Of a stretch of 14,839 bases of DNA, positions 7,329 to 14,240 are shown piece after piece. The notes beneath the pieces are model-generated. The model ran no database searches. It saw nothing but the letters and a program-made list of their open reading frames with translations, and had not been told where the DNA came from. The stretch is taken from the NCBI GenBank assembly GCA_010092775.1, contig JAADYZ010000511.1, forward strand, positions 1 through 14,839, written 5' to 3'. The stretch is from Chloroflexota bacterium (GTDB taxonomy: Bacteria > Chloroflexota > Anaerolineae > Aggregatilineales > UBA3940). Position numbers and translations under genes: made by a program. Position 1 is the stretch's first letter, and each line of letters begins with the position of its first letter.

Positions 7329-7350
7329 GTCGCCTGAGGAGCCAGGCGGC
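7329..7350 (+). promoter_or_regulatory. Predicted stem-loop at the 5' end of the bc operon mRNA
   Basis: GTCGCCTG (7329-7336) pairs with CAGGCGGC (7343-7350) over 8 bp with one G-U pair and a 6-nt loop AGGAGC. It begins at the predicted transcription start, a position where hairpins often protect mRNA from decay. The loop happens to read like a Shine-Dalgarno sequence. Function is inferred from position only. Confidence 0.35.
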
Positions 7351-7466
7351 TAGCGCAAGAGCACTTATTCTCGTTTACATCAGAGTTTATCAAAACAGCC
7401 GATGTGCAGGTGTTGGTATACAGCCTGCGCCTTGAGTTATCGACACCACGCACAGGTGCCTTTAAG

Positions 7467-7475
7467 AAGGAGGAG
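7467..7475 (+). promoter_or_regulatory. Strong Shine-Dalgarno deciding the Rieske start
   Basis: AAGGAGGAG ends 7 nt before ATG 7483. It shows that the longer frame opening at ATG 7402 is leader sequence and that translation starts at MAQATV. Confidence 0.8.
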
Positions 7476-7482
7476 CAATTTC

Positions 7483-8049
7483 ATGGCGCAAGCCACCGTA
7501 GCTGGCCCCCCTCCAATGACCCGTCGTGAGTTCCTCTTTTACATCTGGGGAGCTTCGATGCTGTTGTCACTAGGGGGAGCAACCGGCGCTATTCTGTGGT
7601 TCGCTTATCCGCGCTTCCGTGAAGGCGAGTTCGGCGGCGACTTCCCCATAGCAGTGGCCGATCTACCGCCTGTGGGCGCGCCTCCAGAAGATAATCCTGC
7701 CGGTCGCTTAAGGCTTGTTCGCACAGATGAGGGCCTAATAGCCATTTACAAAGTCTGCACCCACCTAGGCTGTCTGTATTCCTGGGTACCAGCAAATGGT
7801 CGTTTCGAATGTCCCTGTCATGGGTCCAAATTTGAAGTCACCGGCGAGTATATCGAAGGGCCTGCCCCACGCAACCTCGATCGTTTCATTGTCCGCACCT
7901 TCGATGCCAATGGCAACCTCTTGACCGAAACAATCACAGGGGATCCAAACAGCGATCCGGCGGCTGGTAGCCCGGTTGAGGTGCCTGATGATGCGGTAGA
8001 GATCCGGGTTGCAACTGGTCAACGTGTTGACGGAGCTTCGGTTAGCTAG
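7483..8049 (+). CDS. Rieske [2Fe-2S] iron-sulfur subunit of a cytochrome bc-type complex
   Basis: A 188-residue membrane-anchored Rieske protein. It takes one electron from quinol at the Qo site of cytochrome b and passes it to the cytochrome c subunit on the outer face of the membrane. The N-terminus has a twin-arginine-like TRREFL (14-18) followed by one hydrophobic helix (about 19-41), the usual Tat signal-anchor. The cluster site is complete: CTHLGC (Cys92, His94, Cys97) and CPCHGS (Cys110, Cys112, His113), so both disulfide cysteines and both His ligands are present. The downstream GPAPRNLDRF (126-135) is a conserved Rieske segment. A leader with a strong promoter and Shine-Dalgarno precedes it, and the cytochrome b gene follows after 60 nt. 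Menaquinol as donor is likely for this lineage but is inference. Confidence 0.95.
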   Translation: MAQATVAGPPPMTRREFLFYIWGASMLLSLGGATGAILWFAYPRFREGEFGGDFPIAVADLPPVGAPPEDNPAGRLRLVRTDEGLIAIYKVCTHLGCLYSWVPANGRFECPCHGSKFEVTGEYIEGPAPRNLDRFIVRTFDANGNLLTETITGDPNSDPAAGSPVEVPDDAVEIRVATGQRVDGASVS

Positions 8050-8051
8050 TG

Positions 8052-8081
8052 TTGACCCTCGTATTTTACCCCACGTACCAT
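8052..8081 (+). promoter_or_regulatory. Possible weak internal promoter before the cytochrome b gene
   Basis: TTGACC (8052-8057) and TACCAT (8076-8081) are 18 nt apart within the 60-nt gap between the Rieske and cytochrome b genes. The match is partial. A separate AGGAG (8094-8098) serves as ribosome binding site for ATG 8110. Confidence 0.2.
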
Positions 8082-8109
8082 GTAACGAGTTCGAGGAGAA
8101 TCTCGCTGT

Positions 8110-9813
8110 ATGGAATCCAATTTTGATTTTGGGAACGCGCCGTTCTTCAAGCGGGCCCGTGAAGCCGGCCTAAGAACCGCGATCATTGAGGGCGCCGACG
8201 ATGTGGTAACACGCGTCTCAGCCGGTATCAATACCGCTGAGTGGCGGGCCATGCTGCGCGGCGATCAGCCTCTCACCCGCCCCAATCCGCGCCTTAAGCC
8301 CCACGCCGATGGCTTTTGGCTGCACATGCGCCCTGGATACTACAACAAGGCCATCACGGGGCTCTATCCGACCTTCCGTCTCGGCTGGCTGTCAACTTAT
8401 TTCGCCGTTTTTGAGTTGATCACCGGCCTCTTCTTGATGGTCTTCTACACGCCATCAACCCTGGTCGCCTACGAAAATATGCTGACCATCCTGAGCAATG
8501 TGCCGTTAGGGCAGTTCTTTCGTGACCTGCACCGTTTAGGGGCAGAAGCGATGGTCTTGCTCGTCGCACTGCACATGCTCAGAACCTACGTCACTGCATC
8601 CTACAAGAAACCAAGACAGTTTACCTGGTTCACGGGCGTGATCTTGTTGGTGTTCACACTCGGCTTGAGCTTCACTGGCTACTTGCTGCCCTGGGACCAA
8701 CTCGCGTACTGGGCGGTCACTATCGGTGCTAGCATGGCCGAAGCAGCCCCGCCTCCGGTGGTCGGCCAGTTCGTCAACATCCTGATGAAAGGTGCGCCCG
8801 ACCTGGGGGCCGCAGGCCTGCTGCGCTTCTATCTGCTGCATGTTCTGGTTTTCCCGGTCCTGCTGACCATCTTCACTGGGGTGCACTACTATAAGGTTGT
8901 TTTGCATGGGCACAGCCTGCCGCCAGAATTAGAGAAGACCGGCGAGGACACGGCCAAGCGCGTGCCTGTCCCGGTGCGGCGCTATTTCCTGCCAGACATT
9001 CAGGCTTCCGAGGTGTTGTGGATCGGTGTGGTCACCCTGATTATGTGTGTCGCGGTGATCTTCTTCTACGATGCGCCACTTGAAAACCATGCGAACCCAC
9101 AATCAACGCCTTTCCATACGGTGGCACCCTGGTACTTCTTGTGGGCCCAGGGCTTATTGAAACTGGGTGACAAGACCCTGATGGGCGTCATCATCCCGAC
9201 CATCCTGGCCGGGGCATTCATGATCATGCCTTACATCGACGTTGGCCCAGTCCGACACTATGGGCGTCGCCGCTTCGCGATCTCCCTCAGCATGCTGTTC
9301 ATCACCTTCATTGCCGTGACATCCTGGATGGGAACACCCGCCTTCCTGGTGCAAACCTCGCTTGACCAAGAGGTCTTCCACGAAATGGCCCCCATCGAGA
9401 AGATTGGCTACGCACACCAGGTGCCTTACGAACAGTATGAGGAACTCGTCACCGCACCCGATGGTGGCTACCTTGGCATGCAGACCCTCAGCGTCACCGG
9501 CACCATCACGGCGGATGACGGCACCGTTGAAGCGCCCTACTGGCGCGATGCGATCCCGAGTGACGCGGAAGAGCTAGCCCATATGTTGGAAGTCTACGAA
9601 GAAGAAGTGCGCCACGCGATGGAGGTTGATCCGCAGTTTGGTGGTCTACCCAACGCGGTGGCCTTGCTGCATATCGAACAAGTTCAGATCGATCTCGTCG
9701 GTTTGACCTTTGAAATTAGCTGGGGGGTTGATCCGAACAATCCGGATTTCAACAACTCCCGCTACGTTCCGATCCATCACGACGCTTACCCATTGGGTGG
9801 AAGGGGACACTAA
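8110..9813 (+). CDS. Cytochrome b subunit (b6-like, one-piece) with long C-terminal extension
   Basis: A 567-residue integral membrane dihaem cytochrome b, the quinol-oxidising core of the complex. About eight hydrophobic helices lie between residues 94 and 408. Haem ligands are His141 and His155 in helix B (13 residues between) and His244 and His259 in helix D (14 between). The 14-residue gap is the b6/Gram-positive pattern rather than the 13 of mitochondrial cytochrome b. LLPWDQLAYW (192-201) marks the cd region. The Qo motif, PEWY in most homologues, is APWY (339-342) in TVAPWYFLWAQGLLKLG. The N-terminal haem-binding and the subunit IV-like halves are fused in one chain. An ~90-residue hydrophilic N-terminal stretch precedes helix A, and ~150 acidic residues (about 415-567) follow the last helix, with no CxxCH or known domain. 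The cytochrome c gene starts 3 nt later. Confidence 0.94.
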   Translation: MESNFDFGNAPFFKRAREAGLRTAIIEGADDVVTRVSAGINTAEWRAMLRGDQPLTRPNPRLKPHADGFWLHMRPGYYNKAITGLYPTFRLGWLSTYFAVFELITGLFLMVFYTPSTLVAYENMLTILSNVPLGQFFRDLHRLGAEAMVLLVALHMLRTYVTASYKKPRQFTWFTGVILLVFTLGLSFTGYLLPWDQLAYWAVTIGASMAEAAPPPVVGQFVNILMKGAPDLGAAGLLRFYLLHVLVFPVLLTIFTGVHYYKVVLHGHSLPPELEKTGEDTAKRVPVPVRRYFLPDIQASEVLWIGVVTLIMCVAVIFFYDAPLENHANPQSTPFHTVAPWYFLWAQGLLKLGDKTLMGVIIPTILAGAFMIMPYIDVGPVRHYGRRRFAISLSMLFITFIAVTSWMGTPAFLVQTSLDQEVFHEMAPIEKIGYAHQVPYEQYEELVTAPDGGYLGMQTLSVTGTITADDGTVEAPYWRDAIPSDAEELAHMLEVYEEEVRHAMEVDPQFGGLPNAVALLHIEQVQIDLVGLTFEISWGVDPNNPDFNNSRYVPIHHDAYPLGGRGH

Positions 9814-9816
9814 ACG

Positions 9817-10785
9817 ATGGCAGACTACATCGGCAAAGGCCCCGACGGCGAGAAGACAGCCTTTCAGAAGTTCTTCACCGAACTACTACCTCTGGAGCAG
9901 CGCACGCTGCTCGGGACGGTTGTATTCTTTGCCATCATCCTGTCGGTCGGTTGGACCATCATCAATGAGCCAGCCCGCATGGATACTTTCACCGCCCAAT
10001 ACGATGGCCGCTCGATTCAGCGCGGTGCAGCCCAGTTTCGTGAGGCTTGTGCCGAATGCCATGGCATGAATGGTGAGGGTGTACTGGGGCGAGGCCCCTC
10101 GCTCGCTCGGCCTGATCTACACAACGGACAGCGCCTGGCCGAATTAGGCTGGGCTGGTAGCCTGGACGAGTACTTCCGCCAGACGATTTCAGCGGGCCGC
10201 CCGATTTACACCGAAGAGCTGTACAACGGCCCAATGCCCGCCTGGAGCCAGGAATATGGTGGCCCACTGCGCGGCGACGAGGTTGAAGACCTGGTTGCTT
10301 TTGTCGCCAACTGGGGTGCGGGCGATCTGCCCACGCCCGATCCTGACCTGATCCCAACGCAGCCGCCAGCGGCTGACGAGGGCGGCGATGAAGAATTGAT
10401 CGCTGAGGCAGTCGAGATTGCGAATGCAATCGCTGCCGGTGAGTTGGTTGGAGACGCCGCACGCGGTGAAACGCTCGTCAGTGCAGGTGGTGTCGGCTCA
10501 GTTGATGGTACAGCGCTAGGCTGCCAGGGCTGCCATGTGATCGAAGGCAGCCAGTTGATCGGTCCAAACTATGCTGGCATCGCCGCTCGTGTGCCTTATG
10601 ATGACTTTGAAGTCCCGGAAGGCGTTGATGATCCGCAGATTTACTATCTAGTTGAGTCAATCTGGGTGCCAGGCAACTACATCGTCGCAGGCTTCGAGGG
10701 ATTGGTGATGCCTAATCAGTTCCCGAACCTGTTAACCGAGCAAGATATGGCTGATATCGTGGCCTTCATGCTGACCCTTCAATAG
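9817..10785 (+). CDS. Membrane-anchored dihaem cytochrome c subunit
   Basis: A 322-residue c-type cytochrome with an N-terminal transmembrane anchor (about 30-50, LLGTVVFFAIILSVGWTII) and two class I cytochrome c domains on the outer face. Haem 1 is bound at CAECH (Cys78, Cys81, His82), with Met140 in NGPMPAW as the likely sixth ligand. Haem 2 is at CQGCH (Cys236, Cys239, His240), with Met298 in GLVMPNQF as its likely sixth ligand. The two domains are joined by an acidic, Pro-rich linker (about 170-195). It follows the cytochrome b gene by 3 nt and should act as the cytochrome c1 equivalent, receiving electrons from the Rieske protein and passing them to a terminal oxidase or soluble carrier not encoded here. 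Both haems need the Ccm machinery encoded just downstream. It is the last gene before a strong terminator. Confidence 0.94.
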   Translation: MADYIGKGPDGEKTAFQKFFTELLPLEQRTLLGTVVFFAIILSVGWTIINEPARMDTFTAQYDGRSIQRGAAQFREACAECHGMNGEGVLGRGPSLARPDLHNGQRLAELGWAGSLDEYFRQTISAGRPIYTEELYNGPMPAWSQEYGGPLRGDEVEDLVAFVANWGAGDLPTPDPDLIPTQPPAADEGGDEELIAEAVEIANAIAAGELVGDAARGETLVSAGGVGSVDGTALGCQGCHVIEGSQLIGPNYAGIAARVPYDDFEVPEGVDDPQIYYLVESIWVPGNYIVAGFEGLVMPNQFPNLLTEQDMADIVAFMLTLQ

Positions 10786-10800
10786 CTTCCATAGTGTATC

Positions 10801-10830
10801 AAACGGACTCGCAGCAGCGGGTCCGTTTTT
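10801..10830 (+). terminator. Rho-independent terminator of the bc operon
   Basis: AAACGGACTCGC (10801-10812) pairs with GCGGGTCCGTTT (10817-10828) in a 12-bp stem with one G-U pair and a 4-nt AGCA loop, and the sequence ends in five T residues (10826-10830). It lies 15 nt after the cytochrome c stop and separates the bc operon from the ccm genes. Confidence 0.9.
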
Positions 10831-10861
10831 GATTCCCTGCCTGACATCCGCCAATTGACGT

Positions 10862-10891
10862 TTGATGGCAATTTGTGCCTCACGGTACAAT
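10862..10891 (+). promoter_or_regulatory. Candidate promoter of the ccmEFHG operon
   Basis: A -35-like TTGATG (10862-10867) and a -10 TACAAT (10886-10891) are 18 nt apart, giving a start near 10898 and a leader of about 70 nt before ccmE. The -10 and following GGG are identical to a site at 1820-1829. An independent promoter is expected because a terminator lies just upstream. Confidence 0.5.
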
Positions 10892-10967
10892 AGGGTTCAT
10901 ATTGATCTGGCTTATCCCAGAGTTGGATCGAGCAACCTATCAAGAGAGTTGACACAGAGAGTGGCTT

Positions 10968-11498
10968 ATGGCGCAGGTGGCCTCACGTGATCTCCCGATT
11001 GAACTCGAAGAAAACGCAGGTGGCCGAACCAAATTCTTGGTCGGCGGTGGGCTTTTGCTAGCCGCAGTCGTTTATCTCATTGTCGGCAACCTGATGAACG
11101 GACAGCAGTACTTCGTCACAGTCGATCAGCTAGTCGCTGGCGACTACACGGGCGAGCAGGTGCGAGCATCTGGCGTGGTGCTGGGCGAGACGATCCAATA
11201 CGACGGCGAGACACTCAGCTTTGAGATGGCACATCTGCCTACCTCCGCGGCCGACATCGCGGATGAGGGTGGGCTGGCCGAAGCCCTGCATCAGGCGGCC
11301 AACGTCCAGGGGGCGAGTCGTGTCACCGTTGTCCTCTTCGATGAGCCTAAGCCCGATCTGCTTCAGCACGAAGCCCAGGCCATCGTGACCGGCTACCTGG
11401 ATGCAGACGGCGTCTTCTACGCCGATGATCTGCTGCTGAAGTGCCCCACTCGCTACGAAGACGCCCTACCGGAGCAGGTCGGCGAAGCGCTACCCTAG
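10968..11498 (+). CDS. ccmE: Cytochrome c maturation haem chaperone CcmE, Cys-x-x-x-Tyr type
   Basis: A 176-residue haem chaperone anchored by one N-terminal helix (about 22-41), with an OB-fold domain outside the membrane. CcmE receives haem in a covalent bond and hands it to CcmF for attachment to apocytochromes. Family signs are the QYFVTVDQLVAG segment (47-58), VRASGVVLG (65-73), the VTVVLFDEPKPDLLQHEAQAIVTGYLDADGVF region and YADDLLLKCPTRYE (151-164). In E. coli the haem-binding site is His-x-x-x-Tyr; here it is Cys159-x-x-x-Tyr163. The Cys form is known from Desulfovibrio and archaeal CcmE. The first gene after its own promoter, it is followed by ccmF after 43 nt. No ccmA, ccmB or ccmC is visible in the window, so the haem exporter must be encoded elsewhere. 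Confidence 0.92.
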   Translation: MAQVASRDLPIELEENAGGRTKFLVGGGLLLAAVVYLIVGNLMNGQQYFVTVDQLVAGDYTGEQVRASGVVLGETIQYDGETLSFEMAHLPTSAADIADEGGLAEALHQAANVQGASRVTVVLFDEPKPDLLQHEAQAIVTGYLDADGVFYADDLLLKCPTRYEDALPEQVGEALP

Positions 11499-11541
11499 TC
11501 GCTGATCGCTCCCCCGTTGGCCAATTGAGAAAGACAAGTCT

Positions 11542-13743
11542 ATGGACGCAACCTTTGGCGTCATCCTATTATTGATCAGTTGGGTCTGCGCGCTGTATGG
11601 CCTCGTGGCCGCCCTGAGGGGGGCAAAACGCGCCAACACCGCTCTGATCGAAAGTGCCCGCAACGCGACCATCATAATTCTGCCGCTGCTCACTGTGGCC
11701 CTCTGTCTGCTAATCATCCAGCTCGGTACCGGCGAATTCGGCACTCAGTATGTCTGGGCTGTGACCGATCGCAGTATGCCGACCTATCTCAAGATCACGG
11801 CCACCTGGGGCGGCCAGCAGGGCTCGCTGCTCTTCTGGGCCTGGATCATGGCGGCCTTCAACGCCTTTGCACTGCTGCGTAACTGGCAGCGCGAGCAGCA
11901 CCTGATGCCCTATGTGGTGGCGACGCTATCGGGCACCCTGCTGTTCTTCATGACACTCGTCACCTTCTGGGAGAATCCCTTCGCTCAGTTCTGGCAAAGC
12001 CCGGATCAATCCGTCCAAATCGCCACCTTGTTTGGCCCCTCTGCGGTGCTGTCGGCCATCAGCCAACCCATCACCAACCTGGCCAACCTGCCCGGCGCGA
12101 TTGGCATCGTCTTTGATGGTTTTATTCCCTGGGGCGCCCCGCCCGATTATGGTGCATTGACACCCTTGGATGGTCGCGGCTTGAATCCGCTGCTGCGCCA
12201 TCCAGGTATGATCATCCACCCGCCGATGCTCTATATCGGTTTCGTGGGCTTCACCATCCCCTTTGCCTTTGCCATCGCGGCGCTGGCGGCTGGCGACCTG
12301 ACCGACGAATGGATTCGGGCGACACGCCGCTGGACGCTGGTCGCCTGGCTGTTCCTCAGCTTCGGCCTCATACTGGGCGGCTGGTGGGCCTATGACGTAC
12401 TGGGCTGGGGAGGCTACTGGGGCTGGGACCCAGTGGAGAATGCCGCTTTCATGCCTTGGCTGACAGGCACCGCCTTCCTGCACTCGGTGATGATCCAAGA
12501 GAAGCGCGGCATGCTCAAGCGCTGGAATATGGTGCTGATCATCCTGACCTTCTTACAGGTCATTCTAGGGACCTTCGCCACCCGCTCTGGCTTTGTGAGT
12601 TCGGTTCATTCCTTCGCTCAGAGTGCGATCGGGCCATTGTTCTTCATCGCGCTGGTTGTCGCGACCATAGTTAGCTTTGCTCTGCTGGCCAAGCGCTGGG
12701 ATGCTCTCAAGTCGGATCAACAGTTAGATGGCCTACTGAGCCGCGAGACGATGTTCCTGCTGAACAACCTGGTCTTCGTCAGCCTGAACGTGGCCATCTT
12801 CCTCTACACCTATTGGCCAGTGATCACCGAGGTGCTAGCTGAGTCCATCCCCACCGTTGAACGCAGTTCGGTCGGTCCAGAGGTCTATGAGGCGACTACC
12901 GCCCCGCTCTTCCTGGCAATGCTGTTCTTGATGGGGGTGGCGCCGCTGGTCGCTTGGAAGATCACGCGCTGGAAACGCTTGGGCAGCGCGATGGTTTATC
13001 CCACCCTCGCCGCTGTAACGCTAGGAGCTCTAATCTACTTGCTAGGTGCGCGCAATCCCTGGGCACTGATTGGATACATGGTGTGCTTCCTGGTCGCCGC
13101 TGTGACCATCATGGAGTTCCATCGTGGAGCGGCTGCACGCGTCAAGGCGCATGATGAACACTATGCATCCGCCTTGTGGACCCTGATCACTAGGGACCGG
13201 CGGCGCTATGGCGGCTACATGATTCACCTCGGCGTGGTGATTATTGCGTTGGGCATTATTTCAATCGAGACTTATCAAGTCGAAACGCAGCAGGCGCTGC
13301 GCCCCGGTCAAACGATCTCGCTGAACAACTACGTATTGGAATACGAGCAGCTTGAACGCTTCACCGCGACGGATGGCCGCGACGTGACGCAGGCGCAGGC
13401 TGTGGTCTATCGCAATGGCACTGAGATCGCCCAGATCACGCCGCGCATCGATTTCCATCCCAATGGCCAGCCCATGAGCATCCCGGCCAAGGTGAGCAAT
13501 CTAGCGGGCGATGACTTCTACGTGCTGCTGATCGCCTGGGAGTTGGTTGACTTCAGCCAGGCGACCTTCAAAGTCTACTACAATCCGCTCATCAACTGGA
13601 TTTGGGGTGGGGGAGCGGTCTTCGCGCTGGGGATCATCATCGCCGCCTGGCCGGACTTCGCTGAGGAGCGCCGCGCTGCTGTTCAACGGGCCGCCAAAGC
13701 CGACACAGCCCACCGGAATCTAGCCGGAGCCGCAGGAGACTGA
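11542..13743 (+). CDS. ccmF: Cytochrome c haem lyase subunit CcmF
   Basis: A 733-residue polytopic membrane protein of the haem-handling (WWD) family. It accepts haem from CcmE and, with CcmH, forms the thioether bonds at CxxCH sites of secreted apocytochromes. The WWD domain is GGWWAYDVLGWGGYWGWDP (279-297), followed by VENAAFMPW. The four conserved His ligands of the family are present: His226 in IIHPPMLY, His314 in AFLHS, His356 in SVHSF and His562 in YMIHLGV. The protein is longer than the ~650 residues of E. coli CcmF, mainly through about 60 extra residues between NPF (145-147) and DGRGLNPLL (210-218). The C-terminal extracytoplasmic domain (about 580-680) is followed by a last helix (about 687-703) and a basic tail. 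The ccmH gene begins 2 nt after its stop. Confidence 0.96.
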   Translation: MDATFGVILLLISWVCALYGLVAALRGAKRANTALIESARNATIIILPLLTVALCLLIIQLGTGEFGTQYVWAVTDRSMPTYLKITATWGGQQGSLLFWAWIMAAFNAFALLRNWQREQHLMPYVVATLSGTLLFFMTLVTFWENPFAQFWQSPDQSVQIATLFGPSAVLSAISQPITNLANLPGAIGIVFDGFIPWGAPPDYGALTPLDGRGLNPLLRHPGMIIHPPMLYIGFVGFTIPFAFAIAALAAGDLTDEWIRATRRWTLVAWLFLSFGLILGGWWAYDVLGWGGYWGWDPVENAAFMPWLTGTAFLHSVMIQEKRGMLKRWNMVLIILTFLQVILGTFATRSGFVSSVHSFAQSAIGPLFFIALVVATIVSFALLAKRWDALKSDQQLDGLLSRETMFLLNNLVFVSLNVAIFLYTYWPVITEVLAESIPTVERSSVGPEVYEATTAPLFLAMLFLMGVAPLVAWKITRWKRLGSAMVYPTLAAVTLGALIYLLGARNPWALIGYMVCFLVAAVTIMEFHRGAAARVKAHDEHYASALWTLITRDRRRYGGYMIHLGVVIIALGIISIETYQVETQQALRPGQTISLNNYVLEYEQLERFTATDGRDVTQAQAVVYRNGTEIAQITPRIDFHPNGQPMSIPAKVSNLAGDDFYVLLIAWELVDFSQATFKVYYNPLINWIWGGGAVFALGIIIAAWPDFAEERRAAVQRAAKADTAHRNLAGAAGD

Positions 13744-13745
13744 CC

Positions 13746-14240
13746 ATGACCAAACCAATCGTGGTCTTGGCGGGCCTCTTGTTGACCGTGCTGGCGCTGC
13801 CGAGCCTGGTCTTTGCCCAAGACGCGCCTCCGGACAGCATGCCAACAGATGATGAGGTCAACGCGGTGGCGGAGCAGCTATACTGCCCTGTCTGCGACAA
13901 CGTCCCGCTGGATGTCTGCCCCACTCAGGCTTGTATCGACTGGCGCGAGGAGATTCGCGTGCAGCTTGCCGACGGTCAGGGCGAAGACGAGATCATCACT
14001 TGGTTTGCCGATCGCTATGGTCAACGCGTGCTAGCCACACCAGAGGCGCAGGGCATCGACCTCGCGCTCTATGTTGGCCCCCCACTAGCCATGCTGCTTG
14101 GTCTGGGCATCCTCCTGGTCGCCCTGCGGCGTATGGCACCTGCCACCCACAATCGCGGCGTGGGAGCAACCCACTACGATGATCTCGATCCGATCTATGT
14201 CAGCCGTCTGGAGCACGAGGTGAAGGAATTCCGCGCATGA
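13746..14240 (+). CDS. ccmH: Cytochrome c maturation protein CcmH (CcmH/CycL/Ccl2 family), four-cysteine variant
   Basis: A 164-residue protein with a cleavable-looking signal peptide (about 1-24, ending VFAQ), a small thiol-redox domain outside the membrane, one C-terminal helix (about 107-127) and a short cytoplasmic tail. CcmH keeps the apocytochrome CxxCH cysteines reduced and presents them to CcmF. The canonical LRCxxCQN motif is LYCPVCDN here (Cys47, Cys50). A second pair follows in LDVCPTQACIDW (Cys58, Cys63), which E. coli CcmH lacks. The helical segment WREEIRVQLADGQGEDEIITWFADRYGQRVL (66-96) is typical of the family. The stop overlaps the ccmG start (ATGA), so the two redox proteins are translationally coupled. 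Confidence 0.92.
   Translation: MTKPIVVLAGLLLTVLALPSLVFAQDAPPDSMPTDDEVNAVAEQLYCPVCDNVPLDVCPTQACIDWREEIRVQLADGQGEDEIITWFADRYGQRVLATPEAQGIDLALYVGPPLAMLLGLGILLVALRRMAPATHNRGVGATHYDDLDPIYVSRLEHEVKEFRA

Noticed and set aside
7402..7482. N-terminal extension of the Rieske reading frame (MCRCWYTACALSY...).
   Set aside because: A strong AAGGAGGAG lies directly before ATG 7483, and the extension separates the twin-arginine signal-anchor from the N-terminus. It is better read as untranslated leader.
11926..12498. 190-residue minus-strand open frame inside ccmF.
   Set aside because: Antisense shadow of a strongly conserved membrane protein gene; rich in His/Gln/Arg with no ribosome binding site or family resemblance.
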